A stretch of DNA of 64,000 nucleotides from Zoroaster sp. YZ-2022 (GCA_029582265.1 CM055819.1:36845384-36909383), one strand, 5' to 3'; positions 22,862-34,857 are shown, counted from the first letter of the stretch. Numbers and translations: made by a program. Notes: generated by a model from the sequence alone, not told the origin.

Positions 22862-25660
22862 TTATATATTTAAGGAATATACCTTTGGATCATTATCATA
22901 CTTAATGTTAAACCAAGAAGGGAAGCCTGGCACTTGGCTGATAACTTTTCCAATATAACTTTGGTCTCCATCTTCAGTGGTCCATATATGTTTTACCTTC
23001 TTGCCAACTAAAAGTGGAATGGTCAAAATATCATTGTCTGGGGTTTTCTGAACGGAAACAGACTCGGCGACACTCTTTGCAGCATTAATGAGTTTCAACA
23101 GATGAGATTTCACATCCGCCATAGGTTTGTTTACTCTTCTTTTTGAGCCCGGAGTGGCTGTTGTGAAAGTGAAACCTTTATCACCTTCCATGAATTGGTT
23201 TAGAACTTCCTACGAAATCTGATTTGCTTTTGATAGTTTCAAATTTCTGAGTATCACTGTCTTGAGAATTCAAATACTCATCAACCTGTTCAGAAGTTTG
23301 GAATAACCCAGTGTCAACAATATCATTAGTTAGATTCTCTTTTTTATTTAGAGCTCGTTGGCGACTTTCTGCCATGGCTTTGGCTGAAGCATCTTGTTTT
23401 GATTTCCAATATTCGTGAATTTTTTCTTGTCTGGCTTTTGCAAGAGATTTAGAGTTACCTCTTTGGGATTTTACTAGTTTGACTAATTCTTCCAACTCCG
23501 CTTCCGTTTTCCCATCTATAAATGCACCTGTTTTGTTGAAGGTGTACAAGACCTGGGCCTCATTCGCAGCAGCACTTGCATTTGGTCTTTTTTTGGTCAA
23601 AAAATCAAAATACCCAAAAACACGCTCAGGCAATTTATTATGAAGAGGCACAGATATTGTTGCCTGTCTCTTTTCTTTATCATCTTTGATCATGTAAAAA
23701 TCTCCACCTGGTAAATAATTGATACAAACACGTTTAAACAATTGCAACAGTGTAAGCAATGTGTGTTGTAGCATGGATAAAACAATCTCATCATATGGCC
23801 CTGGACTTAGCACTGCCTCATACACTTCGTCCTTTTCAATATATACATCATCAAAAAAGTTGATACGACCATAGGCGAAGTCAGCAAGTCTATCTGCGTC
23901 TTGTGTTACTTTTTCTAGGAATTCAACAAGGCCTGTATATATCTGGCACAAATCTAAAATATGGCCATCCTTTTCAGTAACTCGCCACAATGGAGCACTG
24001 CTGGCCTTATTAACGATGCCCAAGACCTTGCATCCCGCAACAAACTGGTTCTTTGGCATCTGCTAATAGGGCCTTCAATAAACCATTGGCGGTCCCATGA
24101 ACAACACCCAAAAACTCCTTAATATGGTTAATAAGGAAATAAACCCGGCAACCAAACGCCATACGACATTAACGCGAGTTCCTCGAAATGGAAGAAAGAA
24201 GGTCTTTGCCAAGTTAACTCCTTTTTTATAAACTGTCCAGTGCCGATGACATCCATTTTTTTCATCTCCACCACGAGACAATGCTTTGCATGCATTTTGC
24301 ACAAGTCTTATGGATCCACTCGCAGTGTTAAAAACATGAATGCCTGCTTCAGCAGTGGCACCTACTTTCTTACCATCGAGGAAATCGCTTTCAAATGTCT
24401 TGAATGATGCCGATACAGCATCTGCCATGGATGTCAGTAGATGAAGTCCACAAAAAAAATTGTGCATTTCAGTGAGTTTTGTTTTCGCCTCATGACTGAA
24501 ATTTTCCCAGTTTTCTTTGTAAAGGACAAGACATTCCTCTCTGTAAGTTTGCAACATTTTATTAAATAGCGTTTCTGTGGCCGCTCGGTCAGACATGGTA
24601 TTTCGAATCTGGCAAAGTACTTCATGTCCAATGTTATTGCCTGCATTTGCCTTCTGGCAAATATCAGTGATGTCAGTCAGGGTTTCCTTCAATGTATCTA
24701 GAGTGTGCTGGGCTGACTTTGATGCCATTTGCCTTAAGCCTAGTAAATATGCCTCTCCATCCTGGTTGGCATAAGTCATAAATATCTCTGCATTCTTCGG
24801 CGTCTCATCCGTTTGTATTGTTGTGTCTTGATTTGCAGTCTTGGTGGCAATAGACGCGACTTGAATTTGCGATATTAGTGTTCTGTCCTTGTTCATGTTC
24901 CGTATTGTGGACTCGCTTGGAAGTCTATCGTATTTGATACCGCACATGTTCAACACAGTTGCGATCACATCACTTACATTTGCGAACGACACATGTTTGG
25001 AAATTAAATTCCAAACACACTTGTGAATAAGTGGCATGAAACAGCGTTTCTCAGAATCATAGAAACTTATTGTCTTATCTTTGGCTTCATTCAGCTCTCC
25101 TGTAAGTTCGTCGACTTGTCCCATCAGATTGTCTAACTTTTCTTGAAGGCTAAGTACTTTATTACGTAGCTGTGCATTTTCATCCTCCAGTTCTGCAATA
25201 TACGACCGATGCCAGTCAAAATTCTTTTCCATCTCCGTCTTCGCTACCTTTGCCTCTGATTCAAACTCCGATGTTAAGTTGTGATTACGTCTTTTACTCT
25301 TCTCTAATCGATCCTCCAACTTGGTGTTATCTTTCTCTAAACTGCTTGCACATTCACGTTCAGAATGTATTTTGTCCCAGTGATCGTGCTCTCTCCGTTT
25401 TGTCAATTTCTGCGTATGAGGTGAAGGCCGCTGCATTAAATTTTCTACCTGTTGTTTCTACTAGTCTTGGTTTTCCTTTGTAAGAGTTTCATTCGCTTTA
25501 CGTAGCTTGTCAATTTCTGCTTTGGTAACGCTTATCTCAAACAGAGATGGTGGGGTACTGGATGTTGATGCTTGGGCATTAGGTGGTTTTGTAGTTGGTA
25601 TGAGATAGTCAGTCTCTTTCCAATTTTCCATTTCATCTTCGAAACCACTTTTGCCTTTGT
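22862..25660 (-). pseudogene. Family-B DDE-like protein with Spindlin-like Tudor domain, copy B3
   Basis: This is the most complete family-B copy. In order it shows an N-terminal coiled coil (25600-25060), a helical block, TTIQTDETPKN (candidate catalytic Asp 1) with a following GLRQMASKSAQHTLDTLKE, IRNTMSDRAATE (candidate Asp 2), an MHNFFCGLHLL motif, a second helical region (23.2-24.06 kb) with VAGCKVLGIVNK and APLWRV, a basic linker, and a C-terminal module LVGKKVKHIW ... YIGKV ... VPGFPSWFNIKYDNDP. That module resembles Spin/Ssty-type Tudor repeats, which bind methylated histone H3. Lesions are tandem TAG stops near 25474, two compensating frameshifts near 24110-24045, and a frameshift near 23195. 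The transposase role is inferred from motif layout and multi-copy status. Confidence 0.65.
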
Positions 25661-25679
25661 TTTTCTTTGTGTATCACCT

Positions 25680-28600
25680 GGTGCGTTGATCACATTGCAG
25701 CCTCTATTCCTCAGTTGAGCAGAAATTAGAGAAATTAATCCTTCCTTGTTGGAAGCTCGGGACAAGAACTGCTCCTTCTTTCCAATGAACTCGGTGTCTG
25801 CAGTAAAGTGAACAACCGGGTGGACGTTCATGCCGCGTCTTTGATGGGTGTTGTCTTTGATAGACGGACCACCATATCCATCAAAGACCACCGTTGCTAA
25901 GCCATAATGACGAATGGTAAAATCTGCATACGACTGTGCAATAGACCCATAACTGTCTCCAGCTTTCCATGGCACTCGATGCAACAAGGACCCTCCATCA
26001 AGGACGTAGTGATCGGTTTTCGGGCAGATTCTTTCACTACTTCATAATCGCCTGACGTCACACTGCTGGCATGTTCTGTGATGGCGGTAGCTATTTGAGG
26101 CTTATCGGCTTCTCGGAAAATGTGTCTAGCTTCAAACAAGGCGGGTGGGTATGTACTGAGCTCGTGCTTCATCACTTCCTGCATGGAGAGAACACCTGTT
26201 TGGGATACGACGATGAATCTCTGAAACAACAAGGCGGGATCGATGGTGCGGTCTGGGGCAATTGGCACGGAAGACGAATCTCCAAGGGTTTTAGCCTTAT
26301 CCTTACGCTTGAAAGAATACTGAAATGCAGCTTGACCAACCATTTTATTAATTATGTTCATTCCGACTGCCTTGTATTCATGAACATTGGTATCAGATGG
26401 AGCCTCTATGCCAGTAACAATGTTTCGTAATGAACGATCTTTTGAAAATGGTGTGAATGGAATCAGTTTGGAGTTAATCTTGGCAAGATCATGTATGTCT
26501 CTATTTAGGCGTGCATCTGTAGTTTCCTTGTGTTGATCACTGGTTGTGTATGTCAGGTTGTTAAAGTCCTGCATTGCCATGTTGTACATTGCTGTAACTG
26601 GCATGGACATTGTCCAGAGTGAGCGCTGTTCTTCATTCATCCCGCTACCATGTGTCAAGCCTCCACTGGTTTTGAGAGACCTCATTAGTGTCTGTTCGAT
26701 TACAAGATCTGAGCTTAGTCCAGCCCAGAATTTGTTGCTCCTTCTTACTACATGCCGCCCATTTACAAATTTCATGTATACATCTGGGTGCCTGTTTTCC
26801 AGCTCTGACATCTCTTGTAAATAATAATATGCAGACTTCAGGTAGTTGAAATGCCCAGCGGCTGCAAATATTGGAAGACAGTCAGTAACAGCCTGCAAAT
26901 GCATTCTCCATGAACCTGTGCGATCGGCCATGATGAGGCACCTCGCACACCGTAGCATATCCTGATACTGAAGCCACAACTGACTAGTTTTGGACCTGGA
27001 TTGAAGCTCCATCTTGACTTTATTGACTTCTTGCTGAACTGTTGCCAGACAAAGCAACATCCTCCAAAGTGGTTTCACCTGCTATAAGAGACGAATAGAT
27101 TTCCTCTGACTCTTCTACTAGTGATGCAAATTCAGGATTTGCCTCTAATGTTTCAGACACAATTAAGTGGTTGAGACATTTATCTGTAAGCAGGTGCCCT
27201 CGAAATGCTCTTTGGACGGCTTTTCCTGTCATCATGTGTACCACAGTATTTTCTCCGTAGACACTCTCTAGGATGTTTGTGAGCCCAGTACCTTTCATCA
27301 GTGTGCCAATGGCTCCAAGAAGATTCATGAATGTGTGGAAACATCCTAGTAGAAGGATGACACCTTTCAAGGGACTGTTCTGTGGTTCATCGAGGATAAT
27401 CTCAGCTGCTTTCCAGTACAATGGCTGGTCAAAGGTAATCACTGGTGAGATATTGTGCTTGCTTGCCAAGTTGTAGATGAAATTCAAGGTCGATAATATG
27501 CATGTCTTATCTCCTGAATACAAATCTATCATTGGTAAGTATTCTACAGATGACTTTCCGGATGTTCCTTTCCTCTATGCAACATGTGCATCATGCCCTG
27601 CCAGTTTGGAGTTGATTGCTTGTAGCTCAAAGCCAGCTCCCAGAAGATGTCAACTTTCATGTCAACAGCTAAGGATGTTGGTAGATGTTTGAACTTAACA
27701 CTCACGGCATGCATGCTTGGCAGCGATACTGTATTATGTCAACTTGGGTGTTCTCTGTGACGTTGAGTTCTGAAAGCTTTCGCCTGGTAATGATCGTTTT
27801 GTGTTCCGTGCGGAGTAAGAGCAGCTATCATTCCCATTCCGTGGAAGGTTCCTTTGCCATCTATAGTAATAATGTCGTGGTCAACATTGTCGCCTGCAAA
27901 ATGCACACTTGTATCTTCAGTATCAGCACTCAGGCCTAACATATCTGGAGCCACACAACATGCAGCATTCTTCTCAAAACGCAAAACTTCCTTATACGAG
28001 GAACAGAAACCCATTGCAGAGAGCGTTTCTACAATCAACTTAGAACGATGAAGATGATGTGCCTGTACACCAAGACCAACCTGCAGGGGTGCAAGAACAG
28101 CGCGTGGTCGTGCTGCCTGAATTAGTGCTTGTCCAATACTTGCAACTTTGCGCGGCTTATTTTGACCTACTAATAGTAAATCTAGTAATGTGAAGTGTCC
28201 CAGGAATGTAGTTTAGAGCAGAATCAAGCTTTAACATCTCAATAGATGGATACTCATCAGAAGTGGATGGGACATTTGTCTTGATGTCACTTCTAATTAG
28301 CCTTGCTGCTGTCTTGATGATTGCTCTCTTCTGTGCCTCTTCATCTTCCTCTTTACCATGGCTTTTGAAGTATGATCTAAGGATCTGCGATGTCTTTTCT
28401 CTCATTGTCACAATATCATGGACACCTTCACCTTCAGCAATATATATTGAGTCTCCGTATTGCTCCATCAATTTCTGTTTGAGATACTGATTTCCGTAGG
28501 GGGTTGACTCTTTGTCTGTAAGGAACTCTTTCATCTTGTTACCCAGGTCAGAGATAGTAAGTTGTTCCTCATCATTAGCTTCCAGGTAGAAACACATTTC

Positions 28601-29203
28601 TAAGAAAGCTTGTTCCTGATCTTGATTTCTTGGTCGTCCAGACTTTCTTCGTTTCCTTGGAGGGCAGCTACGATACTGTTGGGGCACATCACGATCTGTC
28701 CGGAAATTTATACTACAGGAATGGTGGTATATACAATCTGCTGCATGAAGATCTCCGCATGAAATATTCAATTCGACCTTTAACAGTAGTAGCCCAATCA
28801 TCGGAACGATTATCACAACATTTTAATATGCTGTCTGCAAATGTGTCGGTCTTCACATTGCTGTAGTCTGAACTTTCTGGCTGGATAGTAACTCCACAGA
28901 AAAGCAATCAGTCTTGTTATTAAACAGACCTTTAGCATCTCTAAATGCAGCTTCTTAGCTGGACTGATGGGAGGTTGGCACTCAGTTTTGTTTTAATTTG
29001 CTGTGGGTTTGTGTGGCGTTACGGACAATCTGTGTGCACCTTAACTCCAGCCTCAACCACGATGCGATCACCTCTTTGAGTACTTGCTGCATTGATCCCA
29101 TTAGCACCTTTCTGACCTATTGTAGATACTTCACTGCCATTATCTATGTCTTCTTTGCAGATGGGGCAAGGCTCTGGGTTACTCGATTCAGTCATTGTCA
29201 GAC
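25680..29203 (-). pseudogene. Family-A (DQPLY family) protein, copy A2, nearly full length
   Basis: After a TTTCAG acceptor at 29204-29206 the reading starts MTESSNPEPCPICKEDI, a Cys-rich module. It continues with DLHAADCIYHHSC, a helical region, LDSALNYIPG, KVASIGQALIQAARPR, GDNVDHDIITIDGKGTFHGM, IDLYSGDKTC, ITFDQPLYWKA, LLGCFHTFMNLLGAIG, and a C-terminal VVFDGYGGPSIKD ... NKEGLISLISAQL. The tail pattern (VVFDG, K, R, NK) looks like a PIN/FEN-type nuclease fold, which is inference. The order parallels copy A1. At least five frameshifts interrupt it (near 29015, 28745, 28180, 27715 and 27565). It ends after the expected GD motif where sequence of copy B3 begins. Confidence 0.65.
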
Positions 29204-29210
29204 CTGAAAG

Positions 29211-29570
29211 AAAATCACAAAGTTTGGATGAGAAATAACCAAGTTATGGTAATTTTATATATTTTAAGTGGGTTTGGCGGCCATCTTGGCAGCCATTTTG
29301 GATTTTTGGATTATCTGATGGCTCAACAATCATTTTGATAGTATATTTAATTTTTCTGACCATGAAAACCTATGTATAGACACTAAAATCACAAAGATTG
29401 GGTAAGAAATAACCGAGTTATGGTAATTTTAGATTTATTTCAATATTTTGGCGGCCATCTTGAAAATAATCACTTTCCGGAAGTTGGATTCCTTAAGATT
29501 TTTAATATGTGATAATAGACACCTATTACTGCCCAAATCAGTTAAAAAACCTTTTGTTGCAATTTTTTTG
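29211..29570. repeat. Tandem repeat, two ~178-bp units
   Basis: AAAATCACAAAGTTTGGATG and its continuation recur about 178 bp later, each unit ending in TTTGGCGGCCATCTTG. The GGCGGCCAT motif is shared with the MITE at 2649-3155. Confidence 0.65.
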
Positions 29571-29590
29571 GGGTCAAACCATATATGCCC

Positions 29591-30078
29591 CTACCTATTG
29601 ATCCAGCTGTCACGGAGTTGTCTTTGGCCCTTCTTCTTGTCATCCAGTGACCAAGATGGATACAGCACTTTCATCCACTCAAAAACACCAGGCCAATCAG
29701 TAGCATCTTTTTCGTCTTTCTTTGCGAATAGTTGCATAATGTGTTTATGCTTCAAGTTATGTCCGAGGTCAGCAACTGATGTTGTACATGTCCCATTTTT
29801 CAGTGAAGTCAGTAGGTCCTCGGAGAGCAGAGGTGTTTCAGGGCCAGGATTTGTTTCAATATCACCACACACTGCGATATCCTCGACACATGTAAGCAGA
29901 ACGGTACCAGCAAATACCGAAAACAGGATGACACAGAAGGTGGTGCTGCCCATTCCAAATACCGGAGACGATGGCGAAAAATTTGCTTCTGTGGTAACCT
30001 TGCATGAGGACGATGGCCGCTGCCGAAAGCATCCAATGCGTTGGCGCCAAGTTTCTAACGAAACCCCCATCACACAAT
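29591..30078 (-). CDS. Exon encoding WRQRIG motif, hydrophobic leader and 2A-like peptide
   Basis: The exon opens after a TTTCAG acceptor (exon start 30078) and reads CVMGVSLETWRQRIG, a basic stretch, a hydrophobic segment (TTFCVILFSVFAGTVLL), then VCGDIETNPGP, and about 70 further residues to a GTAGGG donor or the stop at 29591. The DIETNPGP motif fits 2A-like sequences, which cause ribosomal skipping or can act as signal sequences in echinoderm proteins. The reading frame is intact. It sits just upstream of family-A copy A2, but the exon phases do not match as they stand. The downstream part is of unknown type. Confidence 0.6.
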
Positions 30079-30591
30079 CTGAAATACAAAAAAATAAAAT
30101 CAGTTTATTAGTTAGCGATTGAAACTTCAACATCTTTGAAAATCAGACAATCACAAAGATTTAACTTTTTTTTAAATAAAAATATTTAACACAGAAATAA
30201 AAAAATAATAAAAAAATGGGCATAAATTCCCCTCTCTCGGCGCTGGCCAGCAAGCATGAGTTAATGCATAATCAATAGATTAGATCATGGATGTTTTATC
30301 CACAATCAATGTATTGACATGATTAACATGAAAATAACTACAATAATAACATACATGTAACATTTACATAAGCGTTAGGCCTATCAAAAATAGGTTCCCC
30401 TCTCTAGCACGCAGGCCAGCAAACAGTTAATGCACAAAAAAGTGGAGTCAAGCATTCACGTAAAGCTATCCCAGCATGCACTGCAAAACAGTGGAATCGA
30501 TTCGGGTATCCGAAGGACGGAAGATCGCACGTGAAAAACGAAGTCCGATTTTCGGTGGAGCGCATGCGCAGTAAGTCTCGTTGCGGTCCCT

Positions 30592-33500
30592 AATAATTAG
30601 CTAACTTGGATGACATCGACTCAATTTTTCTGCTACCGTTCTTCCCATTCGGGAAAAACAAGTTCTGTAGTCTCAGAAGCACTTCCTTATAATCACAGTC
30701 ATGGTCAATCTTCAAGTCGTGAGTACCGCCACCTTTCATTTTATATACATGCACATATTGATGTAGACGTACGTTGTACTGCTTCCAACCTACCGAGACT
30801 ACCACATCATGTTTGGTCTGCATCAAGAAAAGGAAAAATTGACAAACATATTGCAAAGTGCTTAGTTTTTGAGAAGATGGGGAAAAACTATTTAAAAAAA
30901 CCTTCTGTGGATGTGTGCATGTCCACAGTGGTAGGTAGTATACTACTTTCTGTGGACATCTTTTGTTCTGAGGTCCTCAGTCCAAATCCAATGCTTACTC
31001 ACTCCAGCCACAAGAAACACATATTCAAATGCATGCCCTCAAGAACTGTTCCCTTAATTAATTTTCTATTTAATGGCATACTTGTCCAAGGCAGGAGCCC
31101 ACATTTCGAATGCAGTTTCAAAGTGATCTCAAGCCGAACTTAAGACAAATTTTAAAAGGGCCATTTGGAATGCATACAAATGTATGTACATGTCCATATG
31201 TATAATGGCATTTTATAAAATTTAGGCACATCTTCTGGAGGTTTAAATTTTATACACATAATTATACATGTACTGTATGTGCCCAAGAAGAACACATTAG
31301 ACTAATTCTTGAAAGTATAAATAATAAAGTACATGTACTTACATTTTGTTGTGCAGGTTCACCAACTCCAGCACTTGTGGAACTTGTTGTTGAACTCGTA
31401 CCTTGGGAAGATCATAGAGCCCTCTTCTTTTTTCTTTTCCCAATTTGGCTTATTAACCCTAAGATATCTTTAGATGGGGATGAGTTTCCTAGAAAGAAAA
31501 ACAATTGCATTCAATCATAGTTAATTTTGCACCTGTGGTTCAATTATTAGGGGTACACTTGCTTTTATAGTAAACAAATGATGGTAGTCTTTAGGTATAA
31601 CATAACAAATTTTTCAAGCAGGACTTGTTTTAACCTTCCAACCATGTTAACTCACTCCATGTTTTACGAGCTTTTTACATGGCTTGTAGACTACAAATTG
31701 CGAGAACAATGTAGCACCTGTTATTAGCCAGTTAGTCCTTGATAGTAAAGCACCTGATCACCATATACCAAAACAACATAGGGGAACATTGTACAACATA
31801 GGAAAAAAATTCAGGCATTAATAACATAAATGTAGTTTTCTTTTTAATGCCTACCCCACTTTTGATGATTGATGAATCGGAGCAGGGGTGCATGCATGGC
31901 CTGAGGCAAACAATAGCTGGAATGATTGAAACTACTATCCCATAGTCAATTCTATTCCAAGGTAGCAATGTTTTAGCAAGGATTTGACAACAGGGTGTCA
32001 AAATCAGGAAATACATCAAAGTTTAGTTGTGTCACATCATTCGTTTTTAGAAGATATTCATTCCAATCATGTAGTTTTCAAAATATATATGAAAACTGTG
32101 AGCTGTGAACATTTAATTAACAGAGAAAAAAGAAAATAACAGTTAATAAATTGTCAAATATCCATCTTCCATGATGAAAAGTTACCTGTAGCTTGGCACT
32201 GGTTTCATAATTCATATCTGTCACCAATTTTGTTTATCCCAATGATTTTAGTTCCTCGTCTGACATATGTGGAACCATGGAGGAAGTCACCTTTAAGAAA
32301 AACATAAACTATTTAGTATAAATGCTGCACAAACAAGACACTGAAAAGGGGAATAGTAGTTTCAATGGGAAGGATATAAAAGTGCCAGGTACTGTAGGGA
32401 CTGAAATTAATTACATGCATGAGTGCATCATGGGGCTTTCACCAATGAGTGAAATTGCAACAACAATACTGCCATTGTCCAGAATTGCAGATCACATCAT
32501 TTCAGCATTGATAAAAGGTGCCTACATCTCTAAGATCCAACCAGTAGCATTATAAACATGAATGAACTTAACTACTAGTACTACAAATACTATCCCAAAT
32601 TAAAAGTACCTTTCACTGATCAACATGGCACAACCTAAAACATATTTAAAGGCCCCACGAAATAGGATTTTTACAAAATAATATATAACACACATGGAAA
32701 TAATAGTAATTTCATTATTTAAATGAAATACCTAACATTGACCTACCCTTTCCTCTTCAAACATATTTATGACCTCATCAAGCCCAAGCCGCCGTAGAAT
32801 ATCACCAATCTACAGAAAACAAACAGAAGCACAAAGCTAAAAAACATGTATCCCATTTACATCTGTCACCAGCCTTAAGAAGAATTGCAATTTACACCAA
32901 TTTGATTCCCCCCACAAAAAAAAAAATGCATGTAAATTTAGTATTCAATCAGTGTCCAGTTTTATGAATTCAAAGCTGGTAAGCAGATTGCTGTAAAATT
33001 GTACCTGCTCAGCATAAATTAACAGGAACCAGTCACAAGCAATAACTTTCAGTCTTTCAATATGGCATTTCGGCTGGTAAGGTAACCTAGATGCTAAGCA
33101 GTATTTTTATGTGCTAAGCAGCTACATGTGCCATGTTCGGTGAAATTGGGCCAAGTACACAAGCAAGACTAATTTTACGTTGGTCTATGTATGTACATGT
33201 ACATGTACACAAACGATAGGCCTACACCTAAATGTCTCAAATTTAAAACCCAGTAATTTCTCACTCCTTTTAAAAATTGATTGCCATTGATGTTGCCAAT
33301 TCGAGGTGATTCATAACCCTACATCATCAATAAATACTTTCACAGTAATGCGCCATCATGCTCACTGGGGAAAAGTGTTGATTTCAAACATTCGTTGCTA
33401 GTCTGCACCAGGGCGCTTGAACTTCACGCAAGCGTCTGGAGAGCATGGGAATTTTGAGCGCCCATACACAGATAGCAACGAGTGTTCAAAATCAACAATT

Positions 33501-34154
33501 TTGCACCGTGAGCAAGATTATACTGCGATCCGATAGGGTTTATACTGTTGTGTTGGTGACGTTTTGGAGCCGGAAGTGGAGTTTAACAAATGTTCATGTA
33601 CCTGTGTGTATGCATACCATCTGTTTACATTGCACTTCATAAATACTTCATCACTTTGAGGATTGACTCAGACTCAGAGTCAGAGAGGAGCCCCATTTTT
33701 GCCCATTGCCATTTGTAAGCATGGCTTAGAATAGTTAGATATTTTGAAGTAAAACAATGCTCGACAAAGTCCATGTACTTCTCAGTTATCTGGGGGTTAA
33801 TGTCAACTGAAAAGGAGAGTTATGAGTCAATTTATGTCCCCATGTGATGTGCTCTTATTTGTGGAGTTTTCCCCCCGTGGTTTTGCCAACGACTTTGTGT
33901 GGTCATCACGAACAGCTAGCTGCACCACAGTACACACATGACACGGTAATTCCGACCATGACACACAGAATTTCCGACAGTGCATCACGCATCCACGGCA
34001 ACGCAGCCCAGCCCAGCCCAGGCAAGGCCCCAATTAAATTAATCCAAAACAGGACCCCTCTCTCCCCCGGTACAATTCATTTGGGGTTATTTTGGTGAAA
34101 ATATAAACTAAAATAAGAAGCACATATTATATTTACCGGGGTTTCCTTCGCCAT
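30592..34154 (-). pseudogene. SAM-domain multi-exon gene with GGGT...LFFPNG module
   Basis: The start exon MAKETP (34154-34137) ends at GTAAAT. Further exons are near 33806 (DINPQITEKYMDF), 32809-32747 (ILRRLGLDEVINMFEEER), 32290-32186 (MSDEELKSLGINKIGDR), 31488-31343 (a basic and Ser/Thr-rich linker) and 30817-30592 (VVSVGWKQYNVR, GGGTHDLKI, LFFPNGKNG). The 32.8 and 32.3 kb exons together look like a SAM domain, an interaction module. The last module recurs in uncharacterised invertebrate and fish proteins. Splice borders are good, but TGA codons interrupt the 32.2 and 31.4 kb exons and the last exon ends early. Exon 2's 3' limit is uncertain. Confidence 0.5.
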
Positions 34155-34201
34155 GATGTCAACAACTTCTCAAGTGCAGAGCGTGCATGGAACTCGTCAA
34201 G

Positions 34202-34336
34202 ATCCGAAATGGCGGCTACAGACTCACGGCTACGGCTGGATCGCCGCGTCATCATGTGTTGAAGTATAAGACGTCCTTAGCAACGCCCTTAGCAACAGTC
34301 GTAGCCGTAGCTGTAACTGTAGCCGCCAATTCGGAT
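34202..34336. repeat. Foldback repeat (~135 bp)
   Basis: ATCCGAAATGGCGGCTACAG at 34202 is matched in reverse complement at 34317-34336 with one or two mismatches, and the pairing extends inward through ACGGCTACGGCT. It lies next to the SAM-gene start exon. Confidence 0.7.
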
Positions 34337-34420
34337 ACGGCCAACGTGTATGGTACAGGGTGCCAGACTAAACTGCGTGCTTGCATACCTAGGTTGCTAA
34401 AAAAAAAAAAATATTCACGG

Positions 34421-34690
34421 ATGACTGGGTTTGCGATTTGGGCACAAATCGTGAATATTTACGTAAATATTTACGTAAATATTTGCGATTGGGGCACAAA
34501 TCGTGAATATTTACGTAAATATTCACGTAAATATTTGCGATTTGGGGCACAAATTGTGAATATTTACGTGAATATTTACGTAAATATTTCCGTGTTCGGT
34601 ACAAATCGTTAATATTTACGTGAATATTTACGTGAATATTTGCAATTTGGGGCAAAAACCGTGAATATTTACGTAAATATTCACGTAAAT
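34421..34690. repeat. Subterminal tandem repeat of the 17.7-kb element
   Basis: About four to five units of roughly 60 bp, each with palindromic ATTTACGTAAATATT blocks separated by GCGATTTGGGGCACAAATCG-like segments, run into the right terminal inverted repeat. The left end has only about one unit. Confidence 0.8.
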
Positions 34691-34722
34691 ATATATGTTT
34701 GATGTCCCTTCAGGGCCACCAT
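34627..34722 (-). repeat. Right terminal inverted repeat of the 17.7-kb element
   Basis: It is the reverse complement of 16981-17079 and ends GTCCCTTCAGGGCCACCA, followed by TA. Confidence 0.8.
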
Positions 34723-34857
34723 ACCTTCTCCTTCTCCTCTTGGCGGTGAACTGGGGGACTATCTGCACATGTTAAAAAAGTAAAAATAAATATAAATATT
34801 CAAGAAAAAAAGAGCCAGTGGCACTTCACGGACGGGTTTTACGATAAAGTTTTATAT

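Larger units (their letters stand above)
16983..34722. mobile_element. Candidate 17.7-kb TIR element with TA target duplication
   Basis: About 99 bp at 16981-17079 match in reverse complement at about 34627-34722 with roughly two mismatches. Each end begins TGGTGGCCCTGAAGGGACAT. TA directly flanks both ends, and the sequence outside reads as one interrupted exon region. Neither end has a second matching terminus nearby, so two separate small MITEs are less likely. Inside are five coding blocks, all minus strand: family C, family B (B3), family A (A2), a 2A exon and a SAM-domain gene. A LINE 3' fragment is also present. The terminal repeats are much better preserved than the genes, so the insertion may be recent but non-autonomous. 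Confidence 0.6.

Noticed and set aside
34187..34655. Tyr/Asn/Ile-rich ORFs on both strands
   Set aside because: They are translations of the subterminal ACGTAAATATT repeat array.
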